Shown here: positions 1-8,213 of the stretch, piece by piece
Numbering within the stretch: the first letter of the stretch is position 1
Layout of the letters: every line of letters starts with the position of its first letter
From: Haliscomenobacter hydrossis DSM 1100
GTDB taxonomy: Bacteria; Bacteroidota; Bacteroidia; Chitinophagales; Saprospiraceae
DNA: 64,000 nucleotides
Direction of reading: 5' to 3'
Assembly (NCBI RefSeq): GCF_000212735.1
Contig: NC_015512.1
Span: forward strand, 79,758 to 143,757
Made by a program: the position numbers and the translations under genes
The notes under the pieces: generated by a model
Database searches by the model: none
The model's input: only the letters and a program-made list of their open reading frames with translations
What the model was told of the DNA's origin: nothing

Positions 1-423
1 TTTTTCCCGAATCTCTTCAATTTCAAAACGAGATAAGCCTTCCGCCAACAAACCTGGAATGTATGCTCTGTCATTGATGGCAACCAGGCGATGATAGTCG
101 GAAAGTTCAATATTGAGCAGGGCAGCAACTTGTTCAATGGAACTAAGGCGGGAATCATTTTCATCGTGGTGGTCAATAATCCGGTAGTCGGTAAGGTCTT
201 TTAGAATTGTATCGTCGTCTATGGTTAGCTCTATAAAAACCAAGCAATGCGTTTTTTTCCTTTCCTTGATTGATGCCTTATAGCTAGAGAGTTTCGCGGT
301 TTTCCAGCTCAATTTATTGCTGATGGTTTCTTCTTTGTGCTCAAGGAGTATTTTCTCAATTTCCTGCATCTCGAGGTCCATTCCTCCCAGGAAAAAACAA
401 TAGGGTTTTTCAGTATGGGTCAT
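1..423 (-). CDS. DHH-like protein, 3' end outside window
   Basis: An open frame of 141 codons runs from an ATG at 423 to the window edge without a stop, so its C-terminus is missing. The visible protein has an acidic/basic N-terminal half and a segment IIDHHDEN near residue 83, followed by SSIEQVAALLNI and INDRAYIPGL. The Asp-His-His core followed by a Ser-Ser-x-Glu-Gln helix resembles the DHH phosphoesterase superfamily (RecJ/oligoribonuclease type), but the protein begins without the usual N-terminal metal motifs. It lies about 220 bases from a CRISPR array; any link is positional only. It could equally be an unrelated protein with a chance DHH. Confidence 0.5.
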   Translation of the reverse strand, partial: MTHTEKPYCFFLGGMDLEMQEIEKILLEHKEETISNKLSWKTAKLSSYKASIKERKKTHCLVFIELTIDDDTILKDLTDYRIIDHHDENDSRLSSIEQVAALLNIELSDYHRLVAINDRAYIPGLLAEGLSRFEIEEIREK

Positions 424-458
424 AGTTGTGATTGATATTACCTTTTATCTATTGAATG

Positions 459-491
459 GGTAAAATATGTGTTTTGGTGATGTAATGCAAA
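459..491 (-). promoter_or_regulatory. possible Bacteroidota-type promoter of the DHH-like gene
   Basis: On the minus strand TTTG (491-488) is followed after 21 bases by TATTTTAC (466-459), about 35 bases before the ATG at 423. Bacteroidota promoters typically have TTTG at -33 and TAnnTTTG at -7; the second box matches only partly. Position fits, but this is a weak motif in AT-rich sequence. Confidence 0.25.
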
Positions 492-613
492 TTTTTATTA
501 TAGATTATTATAGGAAATAAAAGTGAAAAATTGGGATGCAGCAAGAAGGATTGGTCTGGAAGGTTGATTTGGGAAAGGATGAGGTTTTTGAGGCGGGTAT
601 AGGTGCTTAAGGT

Positions 614-650
614 GACAGTTGAAGCAACCGCAAGGGTTGCCCCAACTGTC
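614..650. other. strong hairpin abutting the first CRISPR repeat
   Basis: GACAGTT (614-620) pairs with AACTGTC (644-650), and inside it GCAACC pairs with GGTTGC, giving 13 paired positions around a short loop. The last three bases are also the first three of the outermost CRISPR repeat. There is no T-run on either side, so it is not a classical intrinsic terminator. If the array is transcribed on the minus strand it would sit at the transcript end. Confidence 0.6.
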
Positions 651-1727
651 GCGTTTCGAAAAGGAAACAGGCTCTTAGTGCACCTTCATTCTTCCATCAT
701 AGCGCCTTGTTTGTCGCGATTCGAAAAGGAAACAGGCTCTTGGTGCACCTATAATATTTTCAACCTTAAAAAACAATGTCGCGATTCGAAAAGGAAACAG
801 GCTCTTGGTGCACCTTCTAAACTTGTATCACTATGGATCCATTAGAAGTCGCGATTCGAAGAGGAAACAGGCTCTTGGTGCACCTCTTCTTTGCACTCTT
901 CAACTGCTTCAACGTCGCGATTCGAAAAGGAAACAGGCTCTTGGTGCACCTCATCTTTCGCTTTATTTTTGTCGATTGTCGCGATTCGATAAGGAAACAG
1001 GCTCTTGGTGCACCAAGTACATATTTAAAAACCTTTAAAAGTCGCGATTCGAAGAGGAAACAGGCTCTTGGTGCACCTTTTCTTAACCCCGGTTTGCAAG
1101 AGTGTCGCGATTCGAAGAGGAAACAGGCTCTTGGTGCACCATATATTTCTTCTCTTTGTGTGTGTTTTGTCGCGATTCGATAAGGAAACAGGCTCTTGGT
1201 GCACCATTCTCTTAGCTTCTTCAGCTTATATGTCGCGATTCGATAAGGAAACAGGCTCTTGGTGCACTTGTTTTAATGTGGGTGAATTGTTCATTTGTCG
1301 CGATTCGAAGAGGAAACAGGCTCTTGGTGCACCACCATGAAAATAACTAAATATACCATGAAAGTCGCGATTCGAAGAGGAAACAGGCTCTTGGTGCACC
1401 TGTTATTTAATTTTTTTACAGTTTTTTTGTCGCGATTCGAAGAGGAAACAGGCTCTTGGTGCACCGACCTAATCGGCATTTCTTGTTTCAAAAAGTCGCG
1501 ATTCGAAGAGGAAACAGGCTCTTGGTGCACCAAGGAGAGAGAACAAGTCCACAGTCAAAAGTCGCGATTCGAAGAGGAAACAGGCTCTTGGTGCACCAAC
1601 CTATTTTTATGAAATATTTGTTTGTCGCGATTCGAAGAGGAAACAGGCTCTTGGTGCACCTGATATTCGTATATTATTTCATAACTTAATGTCGCGATTC
1701 GAAGAGGAAACAGGCTCTTGGTGCACC
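648..1727 (-). CRISPR. CRISPR array, 17 repeats of 37 bp and 16 spacers of 26-33 bp
   Basis: Repeats begin GTCGCGATTCGAA and end GGCTCTTGGTGCACC. Repeat starts are 648, 713, 778, 848, 914, 978, 1041, 1104, 1169, 1232, 1297, 1364, 1429, 1495, 1561, 1624 and 1691. Spacers are AT-rich and all different. The 648 copy is degenerate (two substitutions), the 1232 copy has a changed last base, and left-hand copies vary at GAAGAGG/GAAAAGG/GATAAGG while those from 1297 onward are uniform. Degeneracy at the left suggests the leader is on the right, so the strand given is inferred. Each repeat contains an AAGAG/CTCTT stem and ends in the perfect palindrome GGTGCACC. No cas gene is in the window, so the type is not determinable. 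Confidence 0.97.
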
Positions 1728-1966
1728 CTATATTTTTTCAATAAATTGAAAATCAATAGCTAATGGGCGAAATAATTCCAGGATCATTGTTATCACAAGC
1801 TCTTTACGAGGCAAAGTCGATGAGCAGAACAAAATGACCGTTGAAAAAATGTCAATGAACGATAGACATGCTAAAAGTAAACAAATTAGCTTGTCCAACA
1901 AAGCAATGGGCGTGATTTTTCAAAGAATCAGTTAGCCATCTTTGTCCAAAAGCAGCCGAGTGTCCA
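1728..1966 (-). promoter_or_regulatory. probable CRISPR leader / intergenic region
   Basis: This AT-rich stretch separates the uniform, presumably young end of the array from the CBASS-like operon. No convincing gene is present; only very short open frames occur. Leader function is inferred from repeat degeneracy at the opposite end, not from a recognised leader motif. It also receives the 3' end of the E2-like gene transcript. Confidence 0.35.
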
Positions 1967-2638
1967 TTAGAGGAGGGGGTCTGTATTTATTGAGTTTATC
2001 ACTTGCAAATCGCTAAGTAACAAAGCAGGAGGATAACTTTTCAGGAAAATATACGCCTGGTTGTGGCAGTTTTTTGCTTTTTGGTTGCTGCCACAAAAGC
2101 AAGGTTCATTTCGGCTCAACTGTTTTTTTACAAGCGTATTGATCCCTTTGACGATTGTAGCCATATTCTGGGTACGGAATAATTGCTGGTAAAATTCCAA
2201 TACTCCTTCATCCCCATGTCCATATTCTCCTTGCGGAAAACTTGTGATCAGTTTTTTATTGATTGCGCTTTGCACAGCCAAAAAGGGTATAAGTACTTCC
2301 TCAAAGAACTTAAGCAAAGTGATTCCCCTCCTGCATATTCGAGCTTCCTCTGGTGGAACAGCTAAACACATGGATCCATCACTATTGATGTGTCGGTCAC
2401 CCTCGCGAGGTATGGTCCCAGCAGTTTCATAAACTTTAGGAAAATGCAAATTTGATTGGTCCGACAATTTAATCAAGAGTGAAAAGGAATCCAGGGCACC
2501 TAGCTCAGGGTTGTTTTTGTTAATAATATCAACCTTGCCTTTCAGTTGCCTTTTTCGAGCATCAAAAGTCAGGCCTCTGTATTCCTTCAGAAGCCTGACA
2601 ATTTCTTTGGGTGTTTCGGGCATGATCATGAGCGACAC
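1967..2638 (-). CDS. E2-like conjugation protein with C-terminal SEC-C zinc motif (CBASS accessory)
   Basis: The 223-residue protein has an E2-ubiquitin-conjugation-like signature: H83-I-N followed by G88-S-M-C91-L, with C91 as the likely catalytic cysteine, preceded by a beta-rich region ending in FPKVYE. The C-terminus carries a SEC-C zinc motif (C180-x-C182 and C191-H192). Bacterial E2-like proteins without an E1 partner are known in short type II CBASS, where they act with the nucleotidyltransferase. Its start overlaps the end of the upstream CD-NTase gene by 13 bases, supporting one transcript. No E1/JAB gene accompanies it. ATGs a few codons downstream could also be used. Confidence 0.8.
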   Translation of the reverse strand: MSLMIMPETPKEIVRLLKEYRGLTFDARKRQLKGKVDIINKNNPELGALDSFSLLIKLSDQSNLHFPKVYETAGTIPREGDRHINSDGSMCLAVPPEEARICRRGITLLKFFEEVLIPFLAVQSAINKKLITSFPQGEYGHGDEGVLEFYQQLFRTQNMATIVKGINTLVKKQLSRNEPCFCGSNQKAKNCHNQAYIFLKSYPPALLLSDLQVINSINTDPLL

Positions 2639-3801
2639 CAGGGTTTAACGGTTGCTTTAGTAGCCATTGCAAGCAGCGCCTGGTTCTTTTGATCCTCCAG
2701 GGAAGGACTCGCCGGGAATATTTCCAAAGTCAAATTAATGGCCCGGTTGGCTATTTTGTCGCCAAAACTATTGTGAAGCAAAGCCCGAATGTCGGTGATG
2801 TTTTCAAAACTTAAGGCGGAGATAAAATCCTTTTTAGCTTGTACAACCCACTTGTAGAAGTTTTCTTCTTGCTGAGGAAATTTGGCCCAGTCTGCGGCAA
2901 AATTTTCTATAGGGTTTACTGGATTTTCGATTACAGCCACACCATTTATCCGACGGATATGTGCAGGCATCCGGTCAAGGATATTGCCGATAGCCGTGTA
3001 TACATCCGCCTCTTCCGCATAGGCTCTGGCCGCAAGTGTGGTGATGATGATGGAAATAGGGCGATGTTCCTTTCCTTCAAACATGATGTCTCGATGCCGC
3101 TTGAGGATTTGGACCGACCGTTGCAAAGGTGTTTTGACCTGGTGATCCTGAATCTCTTCCACCGAGGCACGCATTTCCAGTGCCATGGCTTTCCGGCGCG
3201 CTTCAAACTGCGTTTTCATGCGACTCATGAACCACTCTGCATAACCAGTTGGGTTAGACTTTGGCCAATCGTTGCTGTACTTTTTGTACGTTTCGGAAAG
3301 TTGGTCGGTGATGTGCAATGCATGAACGGTCCAATGAGGATTGATTTGCGGCAACTCCTGCAATGCGTTGATATCCGCAATAGCTGGTAGGATATCCATA
3401 TGAAACCGGGTAGCATCGGCATAATTCAAAGTCCAGCAGAAGCGATATTCCTCATCTAGCATGTTGCGGTAGCGGTCACTCTCCTTGAGTCGATCACCGA
3501 TCATTTGTTTTAGCTCATACTGGGTAAAATCAGCGGTGGTGCCTTCCACCTTACAAACCAAATCCACGTCATACTGATCCTCGTCGGATAGGGGTCGAAC
3601 GACTGTACCTAAACGCATAGACCCCTGCGGGAAAATTGCGGGATTGAGGTGAGCGAGTGCCGAACCATCGGCTCCTAAATAAGCGCCTACTGCTTCATAA
3701 TGAGCCTTGGCTTCTGCAAATTGGGTAGGCGTAATGTCTAGAGCCTCTGCCAAGCGCTCCAAAAGATAGTTCAACTGAACCCTGTTTTCAACTTTAATCA
3801 T
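2626..3801 (-). CDS. CBASS cyclic-oligonucleotide synthase (CD-NTase)
   Basis: The 391-residue protein shows the nucleotidyltransferase core: G60-S61 in PQGSMRLGT, followed by D78-V-D80 in QYDVDLVC, the GS...DxD metal-binding signature of cGAS/DncV-like enzymes. Length fits the CD-NTase family. Family knowledge says such enzymes make cyclic di- or trinucleotides on phage infection to activate an effector. It sits between an HNH-effector remnant (8-base overlap) and the E2-like gene (13-base overlap), the usual compact CBASS arrangement. The product nucleotide cannot be predicted from the sequence alone. Since the effector looks broken, the enzyme may be an orphan or serve an effector elsewhere. 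Confidence 0.85.
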   Translation of the reverse strand: MIKVENRVQLNYLLERLAEALDITPTQFAEAKAHYEAVGAYLGADGSALAHLNPAIFPQGSMRLGTVVRPLSDEDQYDVDLVCKVEGTTADFTQYELKQMIGDRLKESDRYRNMLDEEYRFCWTLNYADATRFHMDILPAIADINALQELPQINPHWTVHALHITDQLSETYKKYSNDWPKSNPTGYAEWFMSRMKTQFEARRKAMALEMRASVEEIQDHQVKTPLQRSVQILKRHRDIMFEGKEHRPISIIITTLAARAYAEEADVYTAIGNILDRMPAHIRRINGVAVIENPVNPIENFAADWAKFPQQEENFYKWVVQAKKDFISALSFENITDIRALLHNSFGDKIANRAINLTLEIFPASPSLEDQKNQALLAMATKATVKPWCRS

Positions 3802-4093
3802 TGCTAGCTATGGTTTGTAAAAAAATTCGTCGCGTTGGACGTTTTGATCTCGAATCGTCAGGAGTGTTGTGATTTAGGTGGGTTGGTAGAAAGGCTACTA
3901 ATGTCCTTGTGATTTTGGGTCTATTACATGCGATATGGGCGTGGTAGGCGATGATAAACTCAATTATGGTTTCTCCAACCAGCCATAAAGGCTTATGGCA
4001 GCCATCATATTGACATCTGCCTGCTGCTTTTGCCCAGCGCAAAAAATTAACCTGCGCTGGAATTGGTTTTCGTTTTAAATTCTCCATAATCAA
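3794..4093 (-). pseudogene. decayed HNH-SAVED (Cap5-like) effector, N-terminal fragment
   Basis: The first half reads like the N-terminus of Cap5-type CBASS effectors: KRKPIPAQ, then WAKAAGRCQYDGCHKPLW with the first zinc/HNH cysteine pair, and AYHAHI. After AHI the frame no longer resembles the family; another frame offers HVIDPKSQGH, close to the expected post-histidine segment, indicating a frameshift near 3930. The rest of the nuclease and the whole SAVED ligand-sensing domain (several hundred residues) are absent before the CD-NTase starts. An intact open frame of 99 codons remains, but a functional nuclease is unlikely. Confidence 0.7.
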
Positions 4094-4157
4094 TCTGCAC
4101 TAAACAAATAATTTCAATGCAAATTGTTCTGAATTCGGCATAAAAGCAAAACAAATT

Positions 4158-4297
4158 TGTGGAAAAAGACTAACACTTTATCCACAGGAGAATAAAAAAT
4201 ATTTGACTTTTTCTGTAATTATACAGGTCTGTTGATAAAGCGCCTTAGGAAAGTAACAATCTAACATGCTTTAAAAAATCAAGTACACTTATCAACT
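4158..4297. other. cluster of DnaA-box-like sites, possible replication origin
   Basis: The 349-base gap 4094-4442 is AT-rich and gene-free. It contains a perfect TTATCCACA at 4178-4186, an inverted one-mismatch box TGTGGAAAA at 4158-4166, an inverted one-mismatch TGTTGATAA at 4230-4238 and a two-mismatch TTATCAACT at 4289-4297. Clustering of DnaA boxes in AT-rich DNA between divergent genes is typical of origins, but no iterons or rep gene adjoin it. The gap also holds the start regions of the divergent genes. Confidence 0.4.
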
Positions 4298-4442
4298 AAG
4301 CTTTCGTCCGGTTTAAAATGATTTTTTGAAAATGTTTGCAAATTCAAACTCTCAACGTAATTTTGTAAACGAAATCAAAACCCATTCTAAAATGGGGCAC
4401 AGCATCAATGAAATAAGCATTTGAAGTCAAACGCAAGCTACC

Positions 4443-4796
4443 ATGAGAACAAGAGAAAAGTTAATTCAGCTGTTCATGTATGAGCCACGCGGTGCAAACA
4501 ATGATGTTTATTTGCTGTCTTATGAGTGGCGAAAACAAGCCTATAAGGAAGACAAGCCCATACTGGACGAATTGATAAAGGAAGGATTGGTAACTGTTGT
4601 TGAGAAAAACACAAAAACAATTCTTTTTCGATATCAACCACCAAAGCAAGGTGGGAAAAGAAAAGGAGCAGGTCGCGCTCCAAAGTTTAAGGAAGCAACC
4701 ACTACTTTTTCATGTCGAGTGCCTGTATCAAAAAAACAAGAGCTAAGGGATTATGTCAACGCTAAGCTGCTGGAGTGGTCGCAAGGTAGCGAATGA
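4443..4796 (+). CDS. small basic hypothetical protein, possibly DNA-binding
   Basis: The 117-residue protein starts with a helical segment and ends with a basic linker (KQGGKRKGAGRAPKF) followed by TTTFSCRVPVSKKQELRDYV. This tail resembles the ribbon-helix-helix-like ends of plasmid and phage regulators, where a GRP/GRAP linker precedes a SxRVP strand. An N-terminal winged-helix-like half (residues 1-60) is possible. It is followed after 43 bases by another small gene on the same strand. Function unknown; autoregulation near a candidate origin is a guess. Confidence 0.65.
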   Translation: MRTREKLIQLFMYEPRGANNDVYLLSYEWRKQAYKEDKPILDELIKEGLVTVVEKNTKTILFRYQPPKQGGKRKGAGRAPKFKEATTTFSCRVPVSKKQELRDYVNAKLLEWSQGSE

Positions 4797-4839
4797 CGGA
4801 TTGATTCAATTTAATCTTAAATCGAAAAACACACCAAAA

Positions 4840-5088
4840 ATGGAAGATCAAAAGGAAATTTCACCCTACATCGTGGAAATGATTGTCGAGTGCATCCGCC
4901 GCGAACAAAGCCGGGTAACTTTGGAAGAAAGCAAAAAACAAGCAGTCATGCTGGTAACTATGGCCGAACAAACTGAGGACTGGCGAAAGCTGACTGAGCA
5001 GGAGCAAAATGCATTCATTGAAGATGCCTATGCATTATATAACCTGAAAAAAGAGTTTGAACTCTATTTAGGGCCGCTTGAACAATAG
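4840..5088 (+). CDS. hypothetical protein, 82 residues
   Basis: Start chosen at the ATG at 4840, because an earlier in-frame ATG at 4753 lies deep in the preceding gene and the intervening residues are uncharged filler. The product is acidic, helical and has no cysteines or membrane segment; it contains EECIRREQ-like and EQTEDWRKLTEQEQNAF stretches that suggest an all-alpha fold. It lies 43 bases after the basic protein gene and 3 bases before a recombinase relic. No family was recognised. Accessory-replicon hypothetical. Confidence 0.6.
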   Translation: MEDQKEISPYIVEMIVECIRREQSRVTLEESKKQAVMLVTMAEQTEDWRKLTEQEQNAFIEDAYALYNLKKEFELYLGPLEQ

Positions 5089-5091
5089 GGG

Positions 5092-5214
5092 CGAGGAATC
5101 CTTATTGATCGAACCAAAGCCGGGTTAAGTGCTGCTCGTGACAGAGGCCGGGTAGGTGGCCGCCCCAAAGGGCTTTCTCAAAAGCCCCGGACAAGGCGAT
5201 CATTACAGCTGTGC
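5092..5214 (+). pseudogene. serine recombinase (resolvase/invertase) relic
   Basis: Translation of this stretch gives LIDRTKAGLSAARDRGR followed by VGGRPKGLS, which matches the end of the catalytic domain and the start of the DNA-binding linker of small serine recombinases. After GLS the match continues only in the next frame (KAPDKAIITAVL), showing a one-base frameshift near 5175, and a stop follows. The catalytic N-terminal domain is absent. It marks an old insertion or resolution event beside the candidate origin. Confidence 0.65.
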
Positions 5215-5226
5215 TCTAAACATGAT

Positions 5227-6096
5227 CTACTCCACAATCTCCTCTTTTGATTCCCCATCGAGTAATTTTTGTTTCTGTTTCGCCTCGGCAATTTGCGCTT
5301 TGAAATTCCTCGCGGAGACGACCTTTTTACCCGTTTTTTCTTCATAAGTGGCCAATGCAGCGCCAGCTGCGGTGCCCCCATCAATAGCCGCTTCTTTATT
5401 TTCCTCAAAACCCAAGGCATCTCTATCGACAGCTTCCTGTCTGGTTGTTTCCTCGCCGAGCATGGTAAAGATCAATTCCAGCGGATTCATGTGGTCCCGC
5501 AGGTTTTCATTCTTCAGCCCTTTAACTTTTTTATGTTCACTGGGAGCCAAGCCAAAAGTAGCTTTAGCGATTTCTGCCGTAAGGATAGAAAATTCCAGGC
5601 CTTCTTTAACCCCTCTGTCTTTCCACTCGTCGGTAAGTCTTCCTCTGGTATCAATCGACTTTAAGCGGGTATCAATCCAGGCCTCATCATAGCCGAGATC
5701 CCGGTAGTATTGGCGGGCGCGTTCAGCGGCCAATTCCGGGTTTTCTATTTCCTGGATGCGCTCGTAGCCAACTTTGGCCAGCCATTGTTTGAAAGGTTCG
5801 GCTTTGGGGGAAGGGATGGACTGGATGATGCGGAATAAAGTCTCCGTATTGGCGCAGTCGGTAACCCGCATTTTACCGTCCGCCGCCTTTAATTTCAAAC
5901 CGTTACATTTTGTAACGGTTTGGTTGGAACCTTCATCAAGTAAGCGTTTTTTGAGCACCCGCCAATAAACGGAAGGATTTGAGCTTTCTGTGAGCACCTC
6001 GATAACATCCACCACAGCAAACCACCATTCCTCATTGTGCCAAACCCGGCGAACTTGTTTGGACTCAAAAACTACGATTTTATCCTTTGGTTCCAT
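5227..6096 (-). CDS. BRO-N domain protein (DinD/antirepressor-like)
   Basis: The 289-residue protein begins with KIVVFESKQVRRVWHNEEWWFAVVDVI, the BRO-N domain found in phage antirepressors and the SOS-induced DinD family, and continues with a lysine/glutamate-rich region including QWLAKVGYERIQEIENPELA and DEAWIDTRLKSIDTR, typical of DinD-like proteins. BRO-N is thought to bind DNA; the C-terminal half is helical and charged. A truncated paralogue begins at 60525. A 30-base block covering its start codon and upstream region (6085-6114) is duplicated at 6586-6615. DinD-like proteins inhibit RecA filaments in E. coli; that role here is only inferred. Confidence 0.8.
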   Translation of the reverse strand: MEPKDKIVVFESKQVRRVWHNEEWWFAVVDVIEVLTESSNPSVYWRVLKKRLLDEGSNQTVTKCNGLKLKAADGKMRVTDCANTETLFRIIQSIPSPKAEPFKQWLAKVGYERIQEIENPELAAERARQYYRDLGYDEAWIDTRLKSIDTRGRLTDEWKDRGVKEGLEFSILTAEIAKATFGLAPSEHKKVKGLKNENLRDHMNPLELIFTMLGEETTRQEAVDRDALGFEENKEAAIDGGTAAGAALATYEEKTGKKVVSARNFKAQIAEAKQKQKLLDGESKEEIVE

Positions 6097-6281
6097 AAGT
6101 TGTATTTTATGCTACAAAATAAGGATTTTATTTTTTAATTAAAACAAAAAAGATAAAAAAATACTCATTTAACAGCAAGTTATTGAGTAACAAAAAATCC
6201 AGAAATCCAGGCGTGAAACTGCGGTGTGTTTTCCACATTTCGGGAGCAGGTCTCCCCAACCCTATGTCTTTAGTTCATTGA

Positions 6282-6615
6282 TTACATTGACTCCATTGAG
6301 CGGCATTTTTTTACCGCAGAGGAAAAGAGTACCCGCCGAGTTTCGCGGAGTTTAGGCCACCTGCGGTGGAAAAGAGGACACGGAGGCCGCCTTTGGACAG
6401 AGGTTTCGGATATGTTGAAGCACTTGTTTCGTTCGCTAAGGTTGGCAATGCCGCACTGCCCATGAAGCCCATGATCTTTTCCGTAATCTCTTCTTTTGCT
6501 TCCCTCCAGTTGTGTCAACAGAAAGGGTGTACAAATTGTACCCCCTTTGAAAAATTCGGGGGTTTAGGCTTCTCGTTTCCTTGATCTTTGGTTCCATAAG
6601 CCGTATTTTATGCTA
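6282..6615. repeat. degenerate intergenic repeats and duplicated BRO start block
   Basis: 6299-6400 is one copy of a dispersed repeat (GCGGCATTTTTT then ACCGCAGAGGAAA, ending CACCTGCGGTGG) whose second copy is at 16686-16795. 6586-6615 repeats, with two mismatches, the 30 bases around the BRO gene start; on the minus strand it offers MEPKIKETRS and then diverges. A further short frame (EITEKIMGFMGSAALP) is seen but no complete gene. The methyltransferase stop codon lies inside the duplicated block. The rest of 6097-6612 holds nothing recognisable. Confidence 0.6.
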
Positions 6616-8049
6616 AACAAACTCCTCGCTCAACCACCCCTTCTTTCCCCACACAAAACGATTCAACTCCCGGTGCAAGTCCACATCTTTAAAGACCAGG
6701 TGCAACGTCCCCTTTTTAAAATACCGCATGTTGAAAAAAGCACTCTCCGCCTCCCGGCAAGTATCATCCTTGAACGCCTCGCGCAAAGCATCGACGATGC
6801 TCAGAATCTCCTCCAGTCGCTGGCCGGTCAACATACAAAGCGCCTTATCCACGTCGGTGAGCCACACATCTCGGCGGTGGTAGGACAAACTAAAAGACTG
6901 GTTGTACTTAGAACATTCCACAAAACCCGGTAAAATCACTTTGCGGCGAACCTCGTACTTATCGTTGGTTTTCCAGCCCTCGCGGTACACCCGATTGTCG
7001 GCGCTGTAGCGGCACATCGTATCAAATACATCCAGCACACATTGTTCCAGGATAGACTTTTGGTTACAGATCAGCAGCTCCAGCAAGGCCCGAATGTTCT
7101 CTTCCGAAAACACCTTTTGTCCCTGCAACTGGCGATGTTTTACAAAGTTCTCCTGCATCCGGGCCGTCAGCACCTTTTGAAACTGGGTCTGTTGGAAAAG
7201 GCTCTGCCAAGCCAGGTCGGTTAGGGCCAAATTAAACTCCGTCACTTTCAGCGCCGGAATCCGCTCCTTGAGTGCCGACTCGACCATGCTGGTCAACTTA
7301 TACACACAATCCTGGAGCAGCGGCTGGATGTAGTAGCTCAGGCGCTCGTAACATTTCACCAGTTCCTGAAAAGCCGCCACAGCATTTTGTTGCCAACCCA
7401 CCATATCGCGGATAAAGTCGGGGCACTCCAGGGCCATTCCCTGGCTACGCTCCGAAAACCAGGTCTGGAGGTCGTACACCGGAACTTGCACCTGTTGCTT
7501 CAGTCCCTCCATAAAATCAAAATGACAATCCACCTGGACCTTGCGCAAGTGAACCAAGGCAACATCGACGGGCGTTTGCCGTTCCGCATCTGCAAAAGCA
7601 CGCGGGTAAAACAGCACCTGGCCACTATCGACAATGAGCTTGGTCAACAGTTGCCGTTCCTCAGAATAAGGATTGCGGATGGTCTCCGCGTTCAGCAAGC
7701 AAAGGATTTCCCCTTCACTAATGATGTTCCAGGCATGCAACAAATGCTGCACCCCCTGGGAAAAAGGCGGGTTCATCACCACCAGGTCGAAGTAGTACCC
7801 TTGTGCCGTAAAGCTGAGAAAATCATCGTTGAGGATGGTCACTCCCTTGCCATTGAGGATCATTTGCAATTCTGGATCGATCTCGCAGCAATAAATCCGG
7901 GGTCGGTGCATTTTGGAGCGAATCACCTCGATGATGTCTCCTTTGCCCGCGCTGGGTTCGAGGATCGAGTGAACGGAGCGCAAGTTCACCAGGGACAACA
8001 TTTCCTCGGTCAACCATGCTGGAGTTGGGAAAAATTCAGCGTTGAACAT
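6613..8049 (-). CDS. SAM-dependent DNA methyltransferase with DUF4942-like C-terminus
   Basis: The 478-residue protein carries methyltransferase motif I (ILEPSAGKGDII, residues 29-40), an acidic residue after the next strand (CCEIDPE) and the N6-adenine/cytosine-N4 type motif IV NPPF (93-96). Residues from about 210 on form a helical region resembling DUF4942, common in plasmid and phage methyltransferases. The N-terminal FFPTPAWLTEEML is typical of this group. Target sequence is unknown and no restriction gene adjoins, so it is probably a solitary modifier, perhaps protecting the element in new hosts. It lies downstream of the ArdC-like gene on the same strand. Confidence 0.85.
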   Translation of the reverse strand: MFNAEFFPTPAWLTEEMLSLVNLRSVHSILEPSAGKGDIIEVIRSKMHRPRIYCCEIDPELQMILNGKGVTILNDDFLSFTAQGYYFDLVVMNPPFSQGVQHLLHAWNIISEGEILCLLNAETIRNPYSEERQLLTKLIVDSGQVLFYPRAFADAERQTPVDVALVHLRKVQVDCHFDFMEGLKQQVQVPVYDLQTWFSERSQGMALECPDFIRDMVGWQQNAVAAFQELVKCYERLSYYIQPLLQDCVYKLTSMVESALKERIPALKVTEFNLALTDLAWQSLFQQTQFQKVLTARMQENFVKHRQLQGQKVFSEENIRALLELLICNQKSILEQCVLDVFDTMCRYSADNRVYREGWKTNDKYEVRRKVILPGFVECSKYNQSFSLSYHRRDVWLTDVDKALCMLTGQRLEEILSIVDALREAFKDDTCREAESAFFNMRYFKKGTLHLVFKDVDLHRELNRFVWGKKGWLSEEFV

Positions 8050-8122
8050 GTGGAATGAATTGGGTAAAAAAATGGGTTAAGTGGGTCTCCCCCACCCGCT
8101 GCCTTGGGGGCTTTTAGTAACA

Positions 8123-8201
8123 TTTTTCACCACAGATTCGCGCGGATTCACACAGATTTCTTCCTAATCCGTGCGAATCCGCGCGAATCTGTGGTGAAAA
8201 A
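8123..8201. repeat. 27 bp perfect inverted repeat (REP-like)
   Basis: Arms 8123-8149 and 8175-8201 are perfect reverse complements (TTTTTCACCACAGATTCGCG and onward), with a 25-base loop that itself contains further partial copies. It lies between the methyltransferase start and the next gene. Sequence style matches the CGCAGAT palindrome at 16330-16406, suggesting a dispersed family. It could also end transcription. Confidence 0.8.
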
Positions 8202-8213
8202 ATATTCACTACA

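Noticed and set aside
603..1689. Several open frames of 60-116 codons inside the CRISPR array
   Set aside because: They consist of translated repeats (repeated RLLVHL, KQALGAP, EETGSWCT strings) and the spacers between; the array explains them.
6282..6518. A 78-codon minus-strand open frame
   Set aside because: It overlaps a dispersed repeat with no start context and no protein-like pattern conserved in the second repeat copy.
6613..8049. The DUF4942-type methyltransferase as the missing DISARM methylase
   Set aside because: It is 16 kb away, on the other strand and belongs to a common plasmid methyltransferase type with its own operon; there is no sequence link to the drm genes.
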